Shown: positions 1-5,525 of the stretch, piece by piece | Layout: each line of letters opens with the position of its first letter | How positions within the stretch are numbered: position 1 is the first letter of the stretch | Source: Nitrospirota bacterium | GTDB taxonomy: Bacteria > Nitrospinota_A > UBA7883 | Assembly: GCA_011052055.1 (NCBI GenBank) | Contig: DRJW01000230.1 | Location: 1-8,279, forward strand | Reading direction: 5' to 3' | DNA length: 8,279 nt | Notes under the pieces: generated by a model | The model's input: only the letters and a program-made list of their open reading frames with translations | Databases searched by the model: none | What the model was told of the DNA's origin: nothing | Made by a program: the position numbers and the translations under genes

Positions 1-400
1 GCGTGGATTTAAGCACACTGAGAATATTTAGTATAAATATAAAAATCGCCGCCGCTTCAACCGTACCGAAAATACCGAACAAAACCTGTACAGGCCCCTT
101 GGAATAGGGGCCTCCAAAAGCGTATGATACGCACATGCCCCAAAGCCCGATGTTGGCCAGCCAGAAATGAATCGGCACCCATGACGGGTATAGCAGGGGG
201 ACGGCGTTAAACCGGGGCAGGATATGATACGCCACTCCATAGATCATCATCGCCAAAAAACCGAGAAGCATTATATGAACATGGATGAACCTGGCCTCGT
301 CCCAGACGACCTGTGTTGCGGCCATATATAAGCCGAACAAAACTCCGAGGCCAAGATACAGGACGGAAGCCTTTATAAACAGTTTTGTATACTTATCCAT
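1..400 (-). CDS. Heme-copper oxidase/NO reductase subunit I-like membrane protein (partial, runs off left edge)
   Basis: Reading leftward from ATG at 400-398, 133 codons stay open to the window edge, so the C-terminus is missing. The product is strongly hydrophobic, with about four membrane helices (roughly residues 8-28, 41-61, 77-95 and 103-129). Residues 40-63 read HVHIMLLGF, then MMIYGVAYHILPRF. This resembles the heme-ligand helix of NorB/CcoN-type oxidase subunits and of small stand-alone proteins annotated as cytochrome c oxidase subunit I. His40, His42, His59 and His78 are candidate heme ligands. An AAAGG ribosome site lies 6 bases before the ATG, supporting this start. The gene is divergent from a Crp/Fnr regulator, which suggests control by oxygen, NO or redox state (inference). 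Whether it is a small 140-160 residue protein or the start of a full-length oxidase subunit cannot be told here. Confidence 0.75.
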   Translation of the reverse strand, partial: MDKYTKLFIKASVLYLGLGVLFGLYMAATQVVWDEARFIHVHIMLLGFLAMMIYGVAYHILPRFNAVPLLYPSWVPIHFWLANIGLWGMCVSYAFGGPYSKGPVQVLFGIFGTVEAAAIFIFILNILSVLKST

Positions 401-432
401 TTTTACCTTTGCTCTTTCTTGCGATAATTAAG

Positions 433-461
433 ATAATACGCTTTTATGTTTTACAAGTTAA
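433..461 (-). promoter_or_regulatory. Candidate sigma70-type promoter of the leftward membrane-protein gene
   Basis: On the minus strand, TTAACT (461-456, 4/6 to the -35 consensus) is followed after exactly 17 bases by TATTAT (438-433, 5/6 to the -10 consensus). Transcription would start near 426, giving a leader of about 26 bases that includes the AAAGG ribosome site. The -35 hexamer lies inside the palindrome at 456-470. Confidence 0.45.
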
Positions 462-470
462 TCAATAACT
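456..470. promoter_or_regulatory. Candidate operator palindrome in the divergent intergenic region
   Basis: The 15-base sequence AGTTAATCAATAACT is an inverted repeat: AGTTA, five bases, TAACT. It overlaps the -35 box of the leftward promoter, and its centre lies about 37 bases before the inferred start site, near where Crp/Fnr activators or repressors often bind. It is not a canonical FNR site (TTGAT-N4-ATCAA). That the regulator at 586-1281 binds it is inference from position only. Confidence 0.35.
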
Positions 471-558
471 CGTCCTGCAAAAGTACGCTATGACCAAAAT
501 CATATTTAATGAAATTGTCTGGTCTCTCCTTCGGGCGGAATGATCTTGGCAAACACGG

Positions 559-572
559 GTTAAGCCTGTACT
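559..572 (+). repeat. Shared 14-base leader motif, copy 1 (before the Crp/Fnr gene)
   Basis: GTTAAGCCTGTACT occurs here, 13 bases before the regulator's start codon, and again at 1712-1725 upstream of the HU-like gene, in the same orientation. The match stops at exactly 14 bases on both sides. It may be a shared regulatory or leader element, or chance. Confidence 0.4.
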
Positions 573-585
573 GGCTATAGAGGCT

Positions 586-1281
586 ATGAAAAAAGCAATG
601 ATTGACACTCTTCAAAAAGCCGGGCTTTTTTCTACTGCGGCAAAAGAGGACATGGCCTGTTTAGAGAAAAAGATCTCATGGAAATCATATAAAAGAGGTG
701 AGCGATTGTTCCAGGAGGGGGATAAAGCCGAAAGGATGTTTGTAATCGCCTCAGGGCGGGTCAAGGTGGTCAAAGAGTTTCAGAGTGGTAAAAACGCGAT
801 AATGGGTATTTTTGGGGAAGGAGCCACCGTGGCCGAAATCGCCGTTATAGATAAACTGCCTTACCCGGCCTCCGCAATCGCATTGGAGGATACTGCCGCC
901 GTATCGATTCCAGCCGCCCCTTTTATAGATTTTCTCAAGAAAAATCCAGACTCTTTGATACAAATGATTGTCGGGCTGGGTTTGAGATTGAGGGAGTTTG
1001 TCGATAACATGGGCTCTCTTGCGGTTCAATCGGTGGAAAAAAGGCTGGCCAGGTTTCTTACGAAGTTGAGCCGGGAGATCGGCGAGGAGCTAGGCGACGG
1101 CCTGGAGCTTATCTTGCCGTTGACCAGGCAGGATCTGGCTGAAATAATAGGGACTTCGTTCGAGGTAGTGGAGCGGAGCCTCAAAAAAATGCGTGAGAAG
1201 GGGATAATCGAGGCGGCAGGCAAGAGGATTGTGATATTAAAACCAGAAGCTCTGGAGGCGATTTTCGCCGAGGAAAAATAA
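586..1281 (+). CDS. Crp/Fnr-family transcriptional regulator
   Basis: A 231-residue protein with the usual two-part build. Residues about 14-125 form the cyclic-nucleotide-like sensor fold (GERLFQEGDKAERMFVIASG at 38-57). A dimerisation helix follows at about 125-160, and a winged helix-turn-helix lies at about 178-210 (LTRQDLAEIIGTSFEVVERSL). In the phosphate-binding cassette, AEIAVIDKLPYPAS (83-96) lacks the arginine used by E. coli CRP for cAMP, so cAMP is an unlikely ligand. There is no N-terminal cysteine cluster of the FNR iron-sulfur type; only Cys25 is present. In the recognition helix, Glu193 and Arg197 are kept but the residue before the Arg is Glu, giving E-x-x-E-R instead of the FNR E-x-x-S-R. 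AGAGG at 579-583 is only two bases from the ATG, so ATG 598 is a possible alternative start. No strong promoter is evident upstream. The divergent heme-type membrane gene is a likely target (inference). Confidence 0.93.
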   Translation: MKKAMIDTLQKAGLFSTAAKEDMACLEKKISWKSYKRGERLFQEGDKAERMFVIASGRVKVVKEFQSGKNAIMGIFGEGATVAEIAVIDKLPYPASAIALEDTAAVSIPAAPFIDFLKKNPDSLIQMIVGLGLRLREFVDNMGSLAVQSVEKRLARFLTKLSREIGEELGDGLELILPLTRQDLAEIIGTSFEVVERSLKKMREKGIIEAAGKRIVILKPEALEAIFAEEK

Positions 1282-1296
1282 TTTTTAAAAAAAGCG

Positions 1297-1324
1297 TTGA
1301 TTGATAAGCGATTATTTATATAAT
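1297..1324 (+). promoter_or_regulatory. Candidate strong promoter of the small acidic protein gene
   Basis: TTGATT (1297-1302) is separated by 16 bases from a perfect TATAAT (1319-1324). It begins 16 bases after the regulator's stop codon. Transcription would start near 1331, giving a leader of about 34 bases to the ATG at 1365. This suggests the small gene is transcribed separately from the regulator. Confidence 0.5.
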
Positions 1325-1364
1325 GGGTATTACTTTCAGATAGAAAACAAAAGCGGGAAATTAA

Positions 1365-1595
1365 ATGGATCAAGATAAGATTAGCAGAGTCATTAGCAAA
1401 TTAAACGGGATTTTAAGCGATGAAGAAGCCTGCCTGGAGGAAGTTGAGGCTATGGTTCACTCCCTTACGCGGCACTTTCTCGATAACCTTACCGATATCG
1501 CCGATATAGATTACTTTCAGGATCGGCTTAATGAGATGATAGACAATTACGTTGATACTCATTTTGAAGAGAACTTTGAGGAGAAACTCAATTGA
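1365..1595 (+). CDS. Small acidic helical protein of unknown function
   Basis: I do not recognise this 76-residue protein. It is very acidic and predicted to be almost entirely helical, with no signal peptide, membrane segment or known motif. Its single cysteine is in EEACLEEVE near residue 23. A hydrophobic residue recurs every three to four positions across about 3-60, as expected for a small helical bundle or a coiled-coil dimer. The C-terminus (THFEENFEEKLN) is highly charged. The ribosome site is weak (GCGGG about eight bases upstream), but the TATAAT promoter at 1297-1324 supports a real gene. It sits between two DNA-binding proteins and its strand matches both. A cytosolic partner or anti-regulator role is possible but unsupported by any motif. 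Confidence 0.7.
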   Translation: MDQDKISRVISKLNGILSDEEACLEEVEAMVHSLTRHFLDNLTDIADIDYFQDRLNEMIDNYVDTHFEENFEEKLN

Positions 1596-1640
1596 GCTTT
1601 TTCTCTTGCGGGTACATTCGAAATTCGGACTGAAATGGCC

Positions 1641-1670
1641 GGATGGGCCCGGATGGGCCAGGATGGGGGT
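1641..1670 (+). repeat. Tandem 10-base repeat, three units, GC-rich
   Basis: Three consecutive 10-base units, GGATGGGCCC, GGATGGGCCA and GGATGGGGGT, lie in an otherwise AT-rich gap. A half-matching unit (TGAAATGGCC) precedes them. The junction GGCCC-GGAT-GGGCC (1646-1659) is also a perfect inverted repeat that could fold as a short hairpin. The period is about one helical turn, and the array ends about 15 bases before the candidate promoter of the HU-like gene. Confidence 0.7.
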
Positions 1671-1684
1671 TGTATTTATTTGAA

Positions 1685-1713
1685 TTGACTGATATCTATG
1701 TTTTTGTTAGAGT
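1685..1713 (+). promoter_or_regulatory. Candidate promoter of the HU/IHF-like gene
   Basis: TTGACT (1685-1690, 5/6 to consensus) is followed after 17 bases by TAGAGT (1708-1713, 4/6). The start site would fall near 1720, within the shared 14-base motif at 1712-1725, leaving a leader of about 70 bases. Confidence 0.4.
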
Positions 1714-1725
1714 TAAGCCTGTACT
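1712..1725 (+). repeat. Shared 14-base leader motif, copy 2 (before the HU-like gene)
   Basis: Second exact copy of GTTAAGCCTGTACT (the first is at 559-572). Here it overlaps the -10 end and probable start site of the candidate promoter, so it could act as an operator or as a common transcript 5' end. Confidence 0.4.
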
Positions 1726-1788
1726 CCATTGTAGGTTTAAATAGTATCCAAACTAACTTCTTCGGAATAAGTCTTGTGAGGGAGATTT

Positions 1789-2076
1789 ATGACTAAATCT
1801 GAGATGGCTGAAAAGCTTGGCGAAAAAATTAACGTCAAGAAGCAGCAGGCAGAAGACATTATCAATATCTTCACAGGCAGTATTATCGAAGCTCTCGCAA
1901 GAGGCGATAAAGTGGAAATCCGGGGATTCGGCTCTTTCAGGGTGCGCCACCGCGCTGAAAAAGAAGGGCGAAACCCGAAGACGGGCGAGAAGGTGCATGT
2001 GCCGGCCAAGAAAGTTCCATTTTTCAAGACAGGGAAAGATTTCAGAGAGATTGTTGATAAAGGCCTGCCAAAATAA
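1789..2076 (+). CDS. HU/IHF-family nucleoid DNA-binding protein (IHF beta-like)
   Basis: The 95-residue length is typical for the family. Residues 1-40 form the helical dimerisation part (MTKSEMAEKL...). VEIRGFGSF (42-50) starts the beta-saddle, and GRNPKTGE (60-67) is the family signature at the tip of the DNA-binding arm, with Pro63 the residue that intercalates and bends DNA. VPFFKTGKDFRE (76-87) closes the domain. EIRGFGSF and the P-x-FK-x-GK pattern are closer to IHF beta than to classical HU. Only one such gene is in view, so homodimer or heterodimer use is undecided. A good ribosome site, GAGGGAG (1778-1784), lies four bases before the ATG. The gene has a candidate promoter of its own. 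It would help shape the nucleoid or assist looping at regulated promoters. Confidence 0.95.
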   Translation: MTKSEMAEKLGEKINVKKQQAEDIINIFTGSIIEALARGDKVEIRGFGSFRVRHRAEKEGRNPKTGEKVHVPAKKVPFFKTGKDFREIVDKGLPK

Positions 2077-2104
2077 CAGGGTCGCCACAGTTAATTTCTT
2101 TTTT

Positions 2105-2140
2105 CCCGGCAATCGCTAAAATCCCCGGCAATCACTAAAA
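2105..2140. repeat. 17-base direct repeat, two copies, in the convergent gap
   Basis: CCCGGCAATCGCTAAAA (2105-2121) and CCCGGCAATCACTAAAA (2124-2140) differ at one base and are spaced 19 bases start to start. They fill most of the 72-base gap between the HU-like gene and the 3' end of the leftward operon. The self-complementary CCGG cores could pair weakly. T-runs flank the repeat on each strand (2096-2104 and 2144-2149), but no GC-rich terminator stem is evident. Confidence 0.65.
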
Positions 2141-2148
2141 AGATTTTT

Positions 2149-3429
2149 TCAATTCGTCGAGATATCCTTTTTGCTCAGGTATGAGTCACCAGCGATTATC
2201 GCAAACCCTTTTTCCACTGTTCCGATTATATCCAGATGAAAATTATCGCCTTTGCCCACATATATCGTGAATGTTTTTTGAACGGGCGATTCGCGTAATA
2301 TTTTCGTCTCGCCGTCTATCGTTATCTCAGGATAATAACCTGCGGTGATTTTAATCTTCCCCGCCGTTACGGAGCCCCGATAGAACAGGCCGTCGCCGTC
2401 ATGATGGTAAACGGCGCCGTTCAATTTTATGAAAAAATCTACGGGCCGGACGTTTTTTACGTCAATCCTGTCGGAGGCGAAATGATCTGAAAGAGTTTTG
2501 TAAAAAAAGTGTTCAACCTTTAATCCATCGGCGGACTCTACATCGAGCAATCTTATTTTCAGCCGGCCACGCTCATTTGCCAAACCACGATAAGTGATCG
2601 TTGAAGGCTTGGACAACACGCCCGTCGCGCTTTCAGGCAACCTGAACAGGCGCCACACCTGGCGCGGCTGGGCGTCGTCTCTGGTAGACCGCGCCCGAAG
2701 GAGAAAACTGATCGTTTTTCCACGCCGCGTAACATTGCCTGTCACAATCACTTCAACACCCAGTTTCGACAAAAGCTCGCGCTCTATTGCGGAATCGATA
2801 TTTCGGGATGTGGTTATCCGGCGCTTTCTTAAAACTCCGGCGACATCGCTACGATTCACGCATAAAAACTGGGGCCGCTCACAAATCCTGAGGATTGCGT
2901 CTTCAAATAAAGCGTCCGTCAGCTCGGTTCTGTCGCCAAAAGGATTGATGGCGTCGATAACCGCAATTTTTACCGGCCCGGTTTCAGGTTTCGCAGGAAA
3001 TATATCGGCCATACTTTTAAGGAAAGGCAAATATTTATTCAGCTGACGGCTTGCCGGTAGAGTGAAAGCCACGTAAGCTTTTCCACCTATCTCCTCCGAC
3101 AATTTTATGACTTTGCCGATAGGCGCAGAGCCGGAGCCGGACAAGACAAACAAGCTTCCGACGCGCTTTAAGGCAGGCTTTCTAGTGGCAAAATTTAGGC
3201 TATCGTCCGCTATCTTATATAAATCAAGTCTGTCGCCTCTCGCTATCAGGTCAGGATTAATATCAATCGGCGTCACGCTCCCGAACGATAATTGCCTGGC
3301 ATGTCCGGCGCCACCTGGAATCTCTCCCGCCATTTCAGACTTTTGCGCTCTGATTTCTGAAGAATGGGCGGGAAAATAAAAAACAGATACAACGATAAGC
3401 GCCGAAACCGGGAACATTGACAGTCTCAT
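2149..3429 (-). CDS. Exported protein with FlgO/CsgG-like domain, last gene of the secretin operon
   Basis: A 426-residue protein of no named family known to me. Residues 1-24 look like a cleavable signal peptide (hydrophobic 7-20, then PAHSSE), with no lipobox cysteine. Residues about 49-126 look like a small beta domain with a 'GDRL' turn (65-68) and GSLFVLSGSGSAPIGKVIKL (91-110), recalling the beta-barrel parts of FlgT or LysM-linked proteins. Residues about 152-250 resemble FlgO/CsgG/TolB-N domains: VKIAVIDAINPFGDRTEL, a central 'CVNRSDVAGVLRKRRI', then ELLSKLGVEVIVTGNVTRRG and a further strand. The rest (285-426) is beta-rich and unassigned. Its ATG overlaps the secretin stop as ATGA, with AGGA nine bases upstream. 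The position suggests a periplasmic or outer-membrane secretin partner, comparable in role to TsaP or FlgO/FlgT (inference). Confidence 0.88.
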   Translation of the reverse strand: MRLSMFPVSALIVVSVFYFPAHSSEIRAQKSEMAGEIPGGAGHARQLSFGSVTPIDINPDLIARGDRLDLYKIADDSLNFATRKPALKRVGSLFVLSGSGSAPIGKVIKLSEEIGGKAYVAFTLPASRQLNKYLPFLKSMADIFPAKPETGPVKIAVIDAINPFGDRTELTDALFEDAILRICERPQFLCVNRSDVAGVLRKRRITTSRNIDSAIERELLSKLGVEVIVTGNVTRRGKTISFLLRARSTRDDAQPRQVWRLFRLPESATGVLSKPSTITYRGLANERGRLKIRLLDVESADGLKVEHFFYKTLSDHFASDRIDVKNVRPVDFFIKLNGAVYHHDGDGLFYRGSVTAGKIKITAGYYPEITIDGETKILRESPVQKTFTIYVGKGDNFHLDIIGTVEKGFAIIAGDSYLSKKDISTN

Positions 3430-5174
3430 TGGACGCTTTCCTGATCGATTATGGTGGGTGTGATAAAGACCAAAAGCTCCAACCGGTTATCTACTTTTCT
3501 TTTGCTCCTGAAAAGAGCGCCGACCAACGGTATTTTGTAAAACCAGGGCACGCGATCCTTAAAATCGCTGTCTTCACTCTCAAACATTCCACCGAGGACA
3601 GCCGAGCCTCCGTTCCCGACGACAACGCTTGTGGAAATCTCTTTTTTCTTGATCGACGGAGTCCCCTGAACGCTAAGGGCCGGATCCACCTCGTTTTTTC
3701 TCGCCTTTATTTTCATTCTGATTTTGTTGTTTCTCATAATATTCGGTTTCACGGCCAGCGAGATGACAGCCTCCCTGAACAAAACATTAACTCCTGTGTT
3801 CGCGGAGCTTGATTGATAGGGGATTTCCCTTCCCGATTTTATCGTCGCCACATCTCCGTTGAGGACGAGAATTTTCGGATTGGAAAGGGTGCGGCTCGAT
3901 CCGTCGCGCTCCAGGGCGAAAAGCCTCGCGTGTAGCAAAGACGTGCCGGTCACTCCTCCTAAAGTAAATCCGATGACTCCACCCGGCGCGCTTCCCAACA
4001 GGCTGTCTGTGACCGGATCGACCGCGCTTTGCGGAGGAAGAGAGACGATGTTGGAGGCGAACCCACCCTGATCCGCGCTACCGCCGCTTATTCCTATTGT
4101 ATTCGGGAAATTCCGGCCTGTAGCGGTATACTTGTATCCGCCCCATTGAACCCCAAGCTCCTGAATGACGTTTCTCTGAATTTCGACAATCCTCGCTTCT
4201 ATGAAAACCTGTTTAGGCGCAACGTCGATTTCTTTTATGGAGTTCATAATCCGGGCCATCAACCTGGATGGAGCGGTAACGGTTATCAGGTTTTCCGCTT
4301 TGAAAAGAGCGAATACTATTCCGTTTCCGCCGTTTGCGGGCGTGACCTGGGGGGGTGTCGGGGCATTGTTGGAAAAAGCGCCGGTGGCGGAGGTAATGTT
4401 CGAGCCGGCGCGTCCGGTTTGTTGTGATCTGCCGGTATAAAGCGTCCGAAGAAAGTTTAAAGCCTCGGATGGATCCGCGTATTTAAACCGGTAACTTCTT
4501 GTCAGGGCGCTGTTTAAATCGCTGATCCGTTTTGTTATGGCCAACTCCTCCTCCGTTTTCCGCTCGCGGCTCGCTTTTCGCTCTGAAGCTTCCGCCTCAT
4601 CGTTAATTCGCTCCCTTTCGGCGCTCAGGTATTCATACGCGCTTATGAAAATTATATCTTCTCTAGTTATATGCCGGGCTTTCCGGTTCCCTGAAAAAAT
4701 ATCGGCGCCATTTATGGTGGCCGCCAGGCCGTTGGATCTGACGATCGCCTCCAGAGCGGAGAGCCAGGGCGCCTGCTCGATAACAAGTTGTGACGCCTGG
4801 ACGCCTTTAATATCGTGGTGGATCGCGAAGTTAAAACCGACCGCCTCACCAAGCGTCCGTATGGCGGTGTCAACTGTCACGCCTGTCAAGTTCATGGAAA
4901 CCATCATGCTCCGTCCGTAGGCTTGCTCAAGATCGGATATATTAATGGTGATTTCAGCCGGCGTGTTACGGGCGCTCAGCTTCTTATCGAATGCGATGGT
5001 TTTTCTGTCCGGGCCCCGGTTGATATTGAATTCTTCAGGGATGGGCCCGTATTTGGCGTCGCTTACATCTGGCGGTGAGTAGTCAGCCTCCCGATATTCA
5101 TATCTAGCTTTATCAGTGGCGCACGATAAAACCGTGGCTACCAGAAATAAAGCAGGCCAAAAAAAATATTTCAT
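3426..5174 (-). CDS. pilQ: Type IV pilus/MSHA-type outer-membrane secretin (PilQ/MshL-like lipoprotein)
   Basis: This 582-residue protein should form the gated outer-membrane channel for a pilus or pseudopilus. A signal peptide ends at VLSC, so Cys18 is a probable lipidation site, as in MshL. Residues about 91-161 are an STN-type N-domain (VSMNLTGVTVDTAIRTLGEA). A highly charged helix follows at about 181-224. An N1 domain (about 227-320, YRFKYADPSEALNFL) is split by a Ser/Gly/Asn/Pro-rich loop at about 250-284. The secretin core spans about 321-576: PKQVFIEARIVEI (320-332), RTLSNPKILVLNG (428-440), and the signature VPWFYKIPLVGALF (542-555), ending LELLVFITPTIID. The start lies six bases after the pilP stop with a poor ribosome site, suggesting translational coupling. 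No AMIN domain is seen, which favours MshL-like or compact PilQ over Pseudomonas-type PilQ. Confidence 0.95.
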   Translation of the reverse strand: MKYFFWPALFLVATVLSCATDKARYEYREADYSPPDVSDAKYGPIPEEFNINRGPDRKTIAFDKKLSARNTPAEITINISDLEQAYGRSMMVSMNLTGVTVDTAIRTLGEAVGFNFAIHHDIKGVQASQLVIEQAPWLSALEAIVRSNGLAATINGADIFSGNRKARHITREDIIFISAYEYLSAERERINDEAEASERKASRERKTEEELAITKRISDLNSALTRSYRFKYADPSEALNFLRTLYTGRSQQTGRAGSNITSATGAFSNNAPTPPQVTPANGGNGIVFALFKAENLITVTAPSRLMARIMNSIKEIDVAPKQVFIEARIVEIQRNVIQELGVQWGGYKYTATGRNFPNTIGISGGSADQGGFASNIVSLPPQSAVDPVTDSLLGSAPGGVIGFTLGGVTGTSLLHARLFALERDGSSRTLSNPKILVLNGDVATIKSGREIPYQSSSANTGVNVLFREAVISLAVKPNIMRNNKIRMKIKARKNEVDPALSVQGTPSIKKKEISTSVVVGNGGSAVLGGMFESEDSDFKDRVPWFYKIPLVGALFRSKRKVDNRLELLVFITPTIIDQESVQ

Positions 5175-5180
5175 CTGGGT

Positions 5181-5525
5181 CTACCGGCTATATGGGTTAA
5201 TTACTATTTTGTCTTCTCCGTTTTCTATAGTCACTTTGTCGAGTTCAATCGTCGTTATTGTATATTCGCCTATAGAGGCGCCTTCTGTATATTTACGCCC
5301 GTTGAATATGGCGATCCGGTGTCGATCAGTTATAAGGATCATCTGCAAAACGGCCCCCTCGTAACCTTCTTCAGGCTCATACGCAGGTTGCGGAGAGCGA
5401 GCGGAGCCGAACCTGAAAGGATCGCGTTCATTATCATGAAAAGCGTGGGAGCTCACGCCGGGCAGAAATAAAATTACAAGCGCGGCCAGCGCTGGATATA
5501 TTGGCCTGAGGCGCCCATATATCAT
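5181..5525 (-). CDS. pilP: PilP/MshK-like periplasmic pilus assembly protein
   Basis: A short 114-residue exported protein. Residues 1-28 are a signal peptide (hydrophobic 11-22, probable cleavage after SSHA). RDPFRFG at 34-40 is the N-terminal motif common to PilP, MshK and GspC-type proteins. Residues about 57-110 form a small all-beta homology domain (VLQMILITDRHRIAIFNGRKY, then GEYTITTIELDKVTI), which in known systems contacts the secretin N-domains. It is shorter than the 170-180 residues usual for PilP, with almost no linker, and has no lipobox cysteine, so it is closer in size to MshK. The ATG overlaps the pilO stop as ATGA. The nearest ribosome site, GGAG (5543-5540), is 14 bases away within a small hairpin. 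The product should link the PilN/PilO complex to the secretin. Confidence 0.88.
   Translation of the reverse strand: MIYGRLRPIYPALAALVILFLPGVSSHAFHDNERDPFRFGSARSPQPAYEPEEGYEGAVLQMILITDRHRIAIFNGRKYTEGASIGEYTITTIELDKVTIENGEDKIVINPYSR

Noticed and set aside
541..556. FNR-like half site TGATCTTGGCAAA upstream of the regulator.
   Set aside because: Only one half resembles TTGAT-N4-ATCAA; the other half does not match.
1026..1373. Reverse-strand open frames inside the Crp/Fnr gene and other long antisense frames across the pil operon.
   Set aside because: They are antisense shadows of well-supported genes, with no ribosome sites or recognisable domains.
1581..1605. Inverted repeat GAGAAA...TTTCTC around CTCAATTGAG at the end of the small acidic gene, as a terminator.
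   Set aside because: The stem is AT-rich, the central palindrome leaves no loop, there is a 3-base bulge, and the T-run is part of the stem. It is too weak to call.
2105..2140. CRISPR-like array.
   Set aside because: There are only two units with a 2-base spacer. The other repeats in the window are also short tandem copies without unique spacers.
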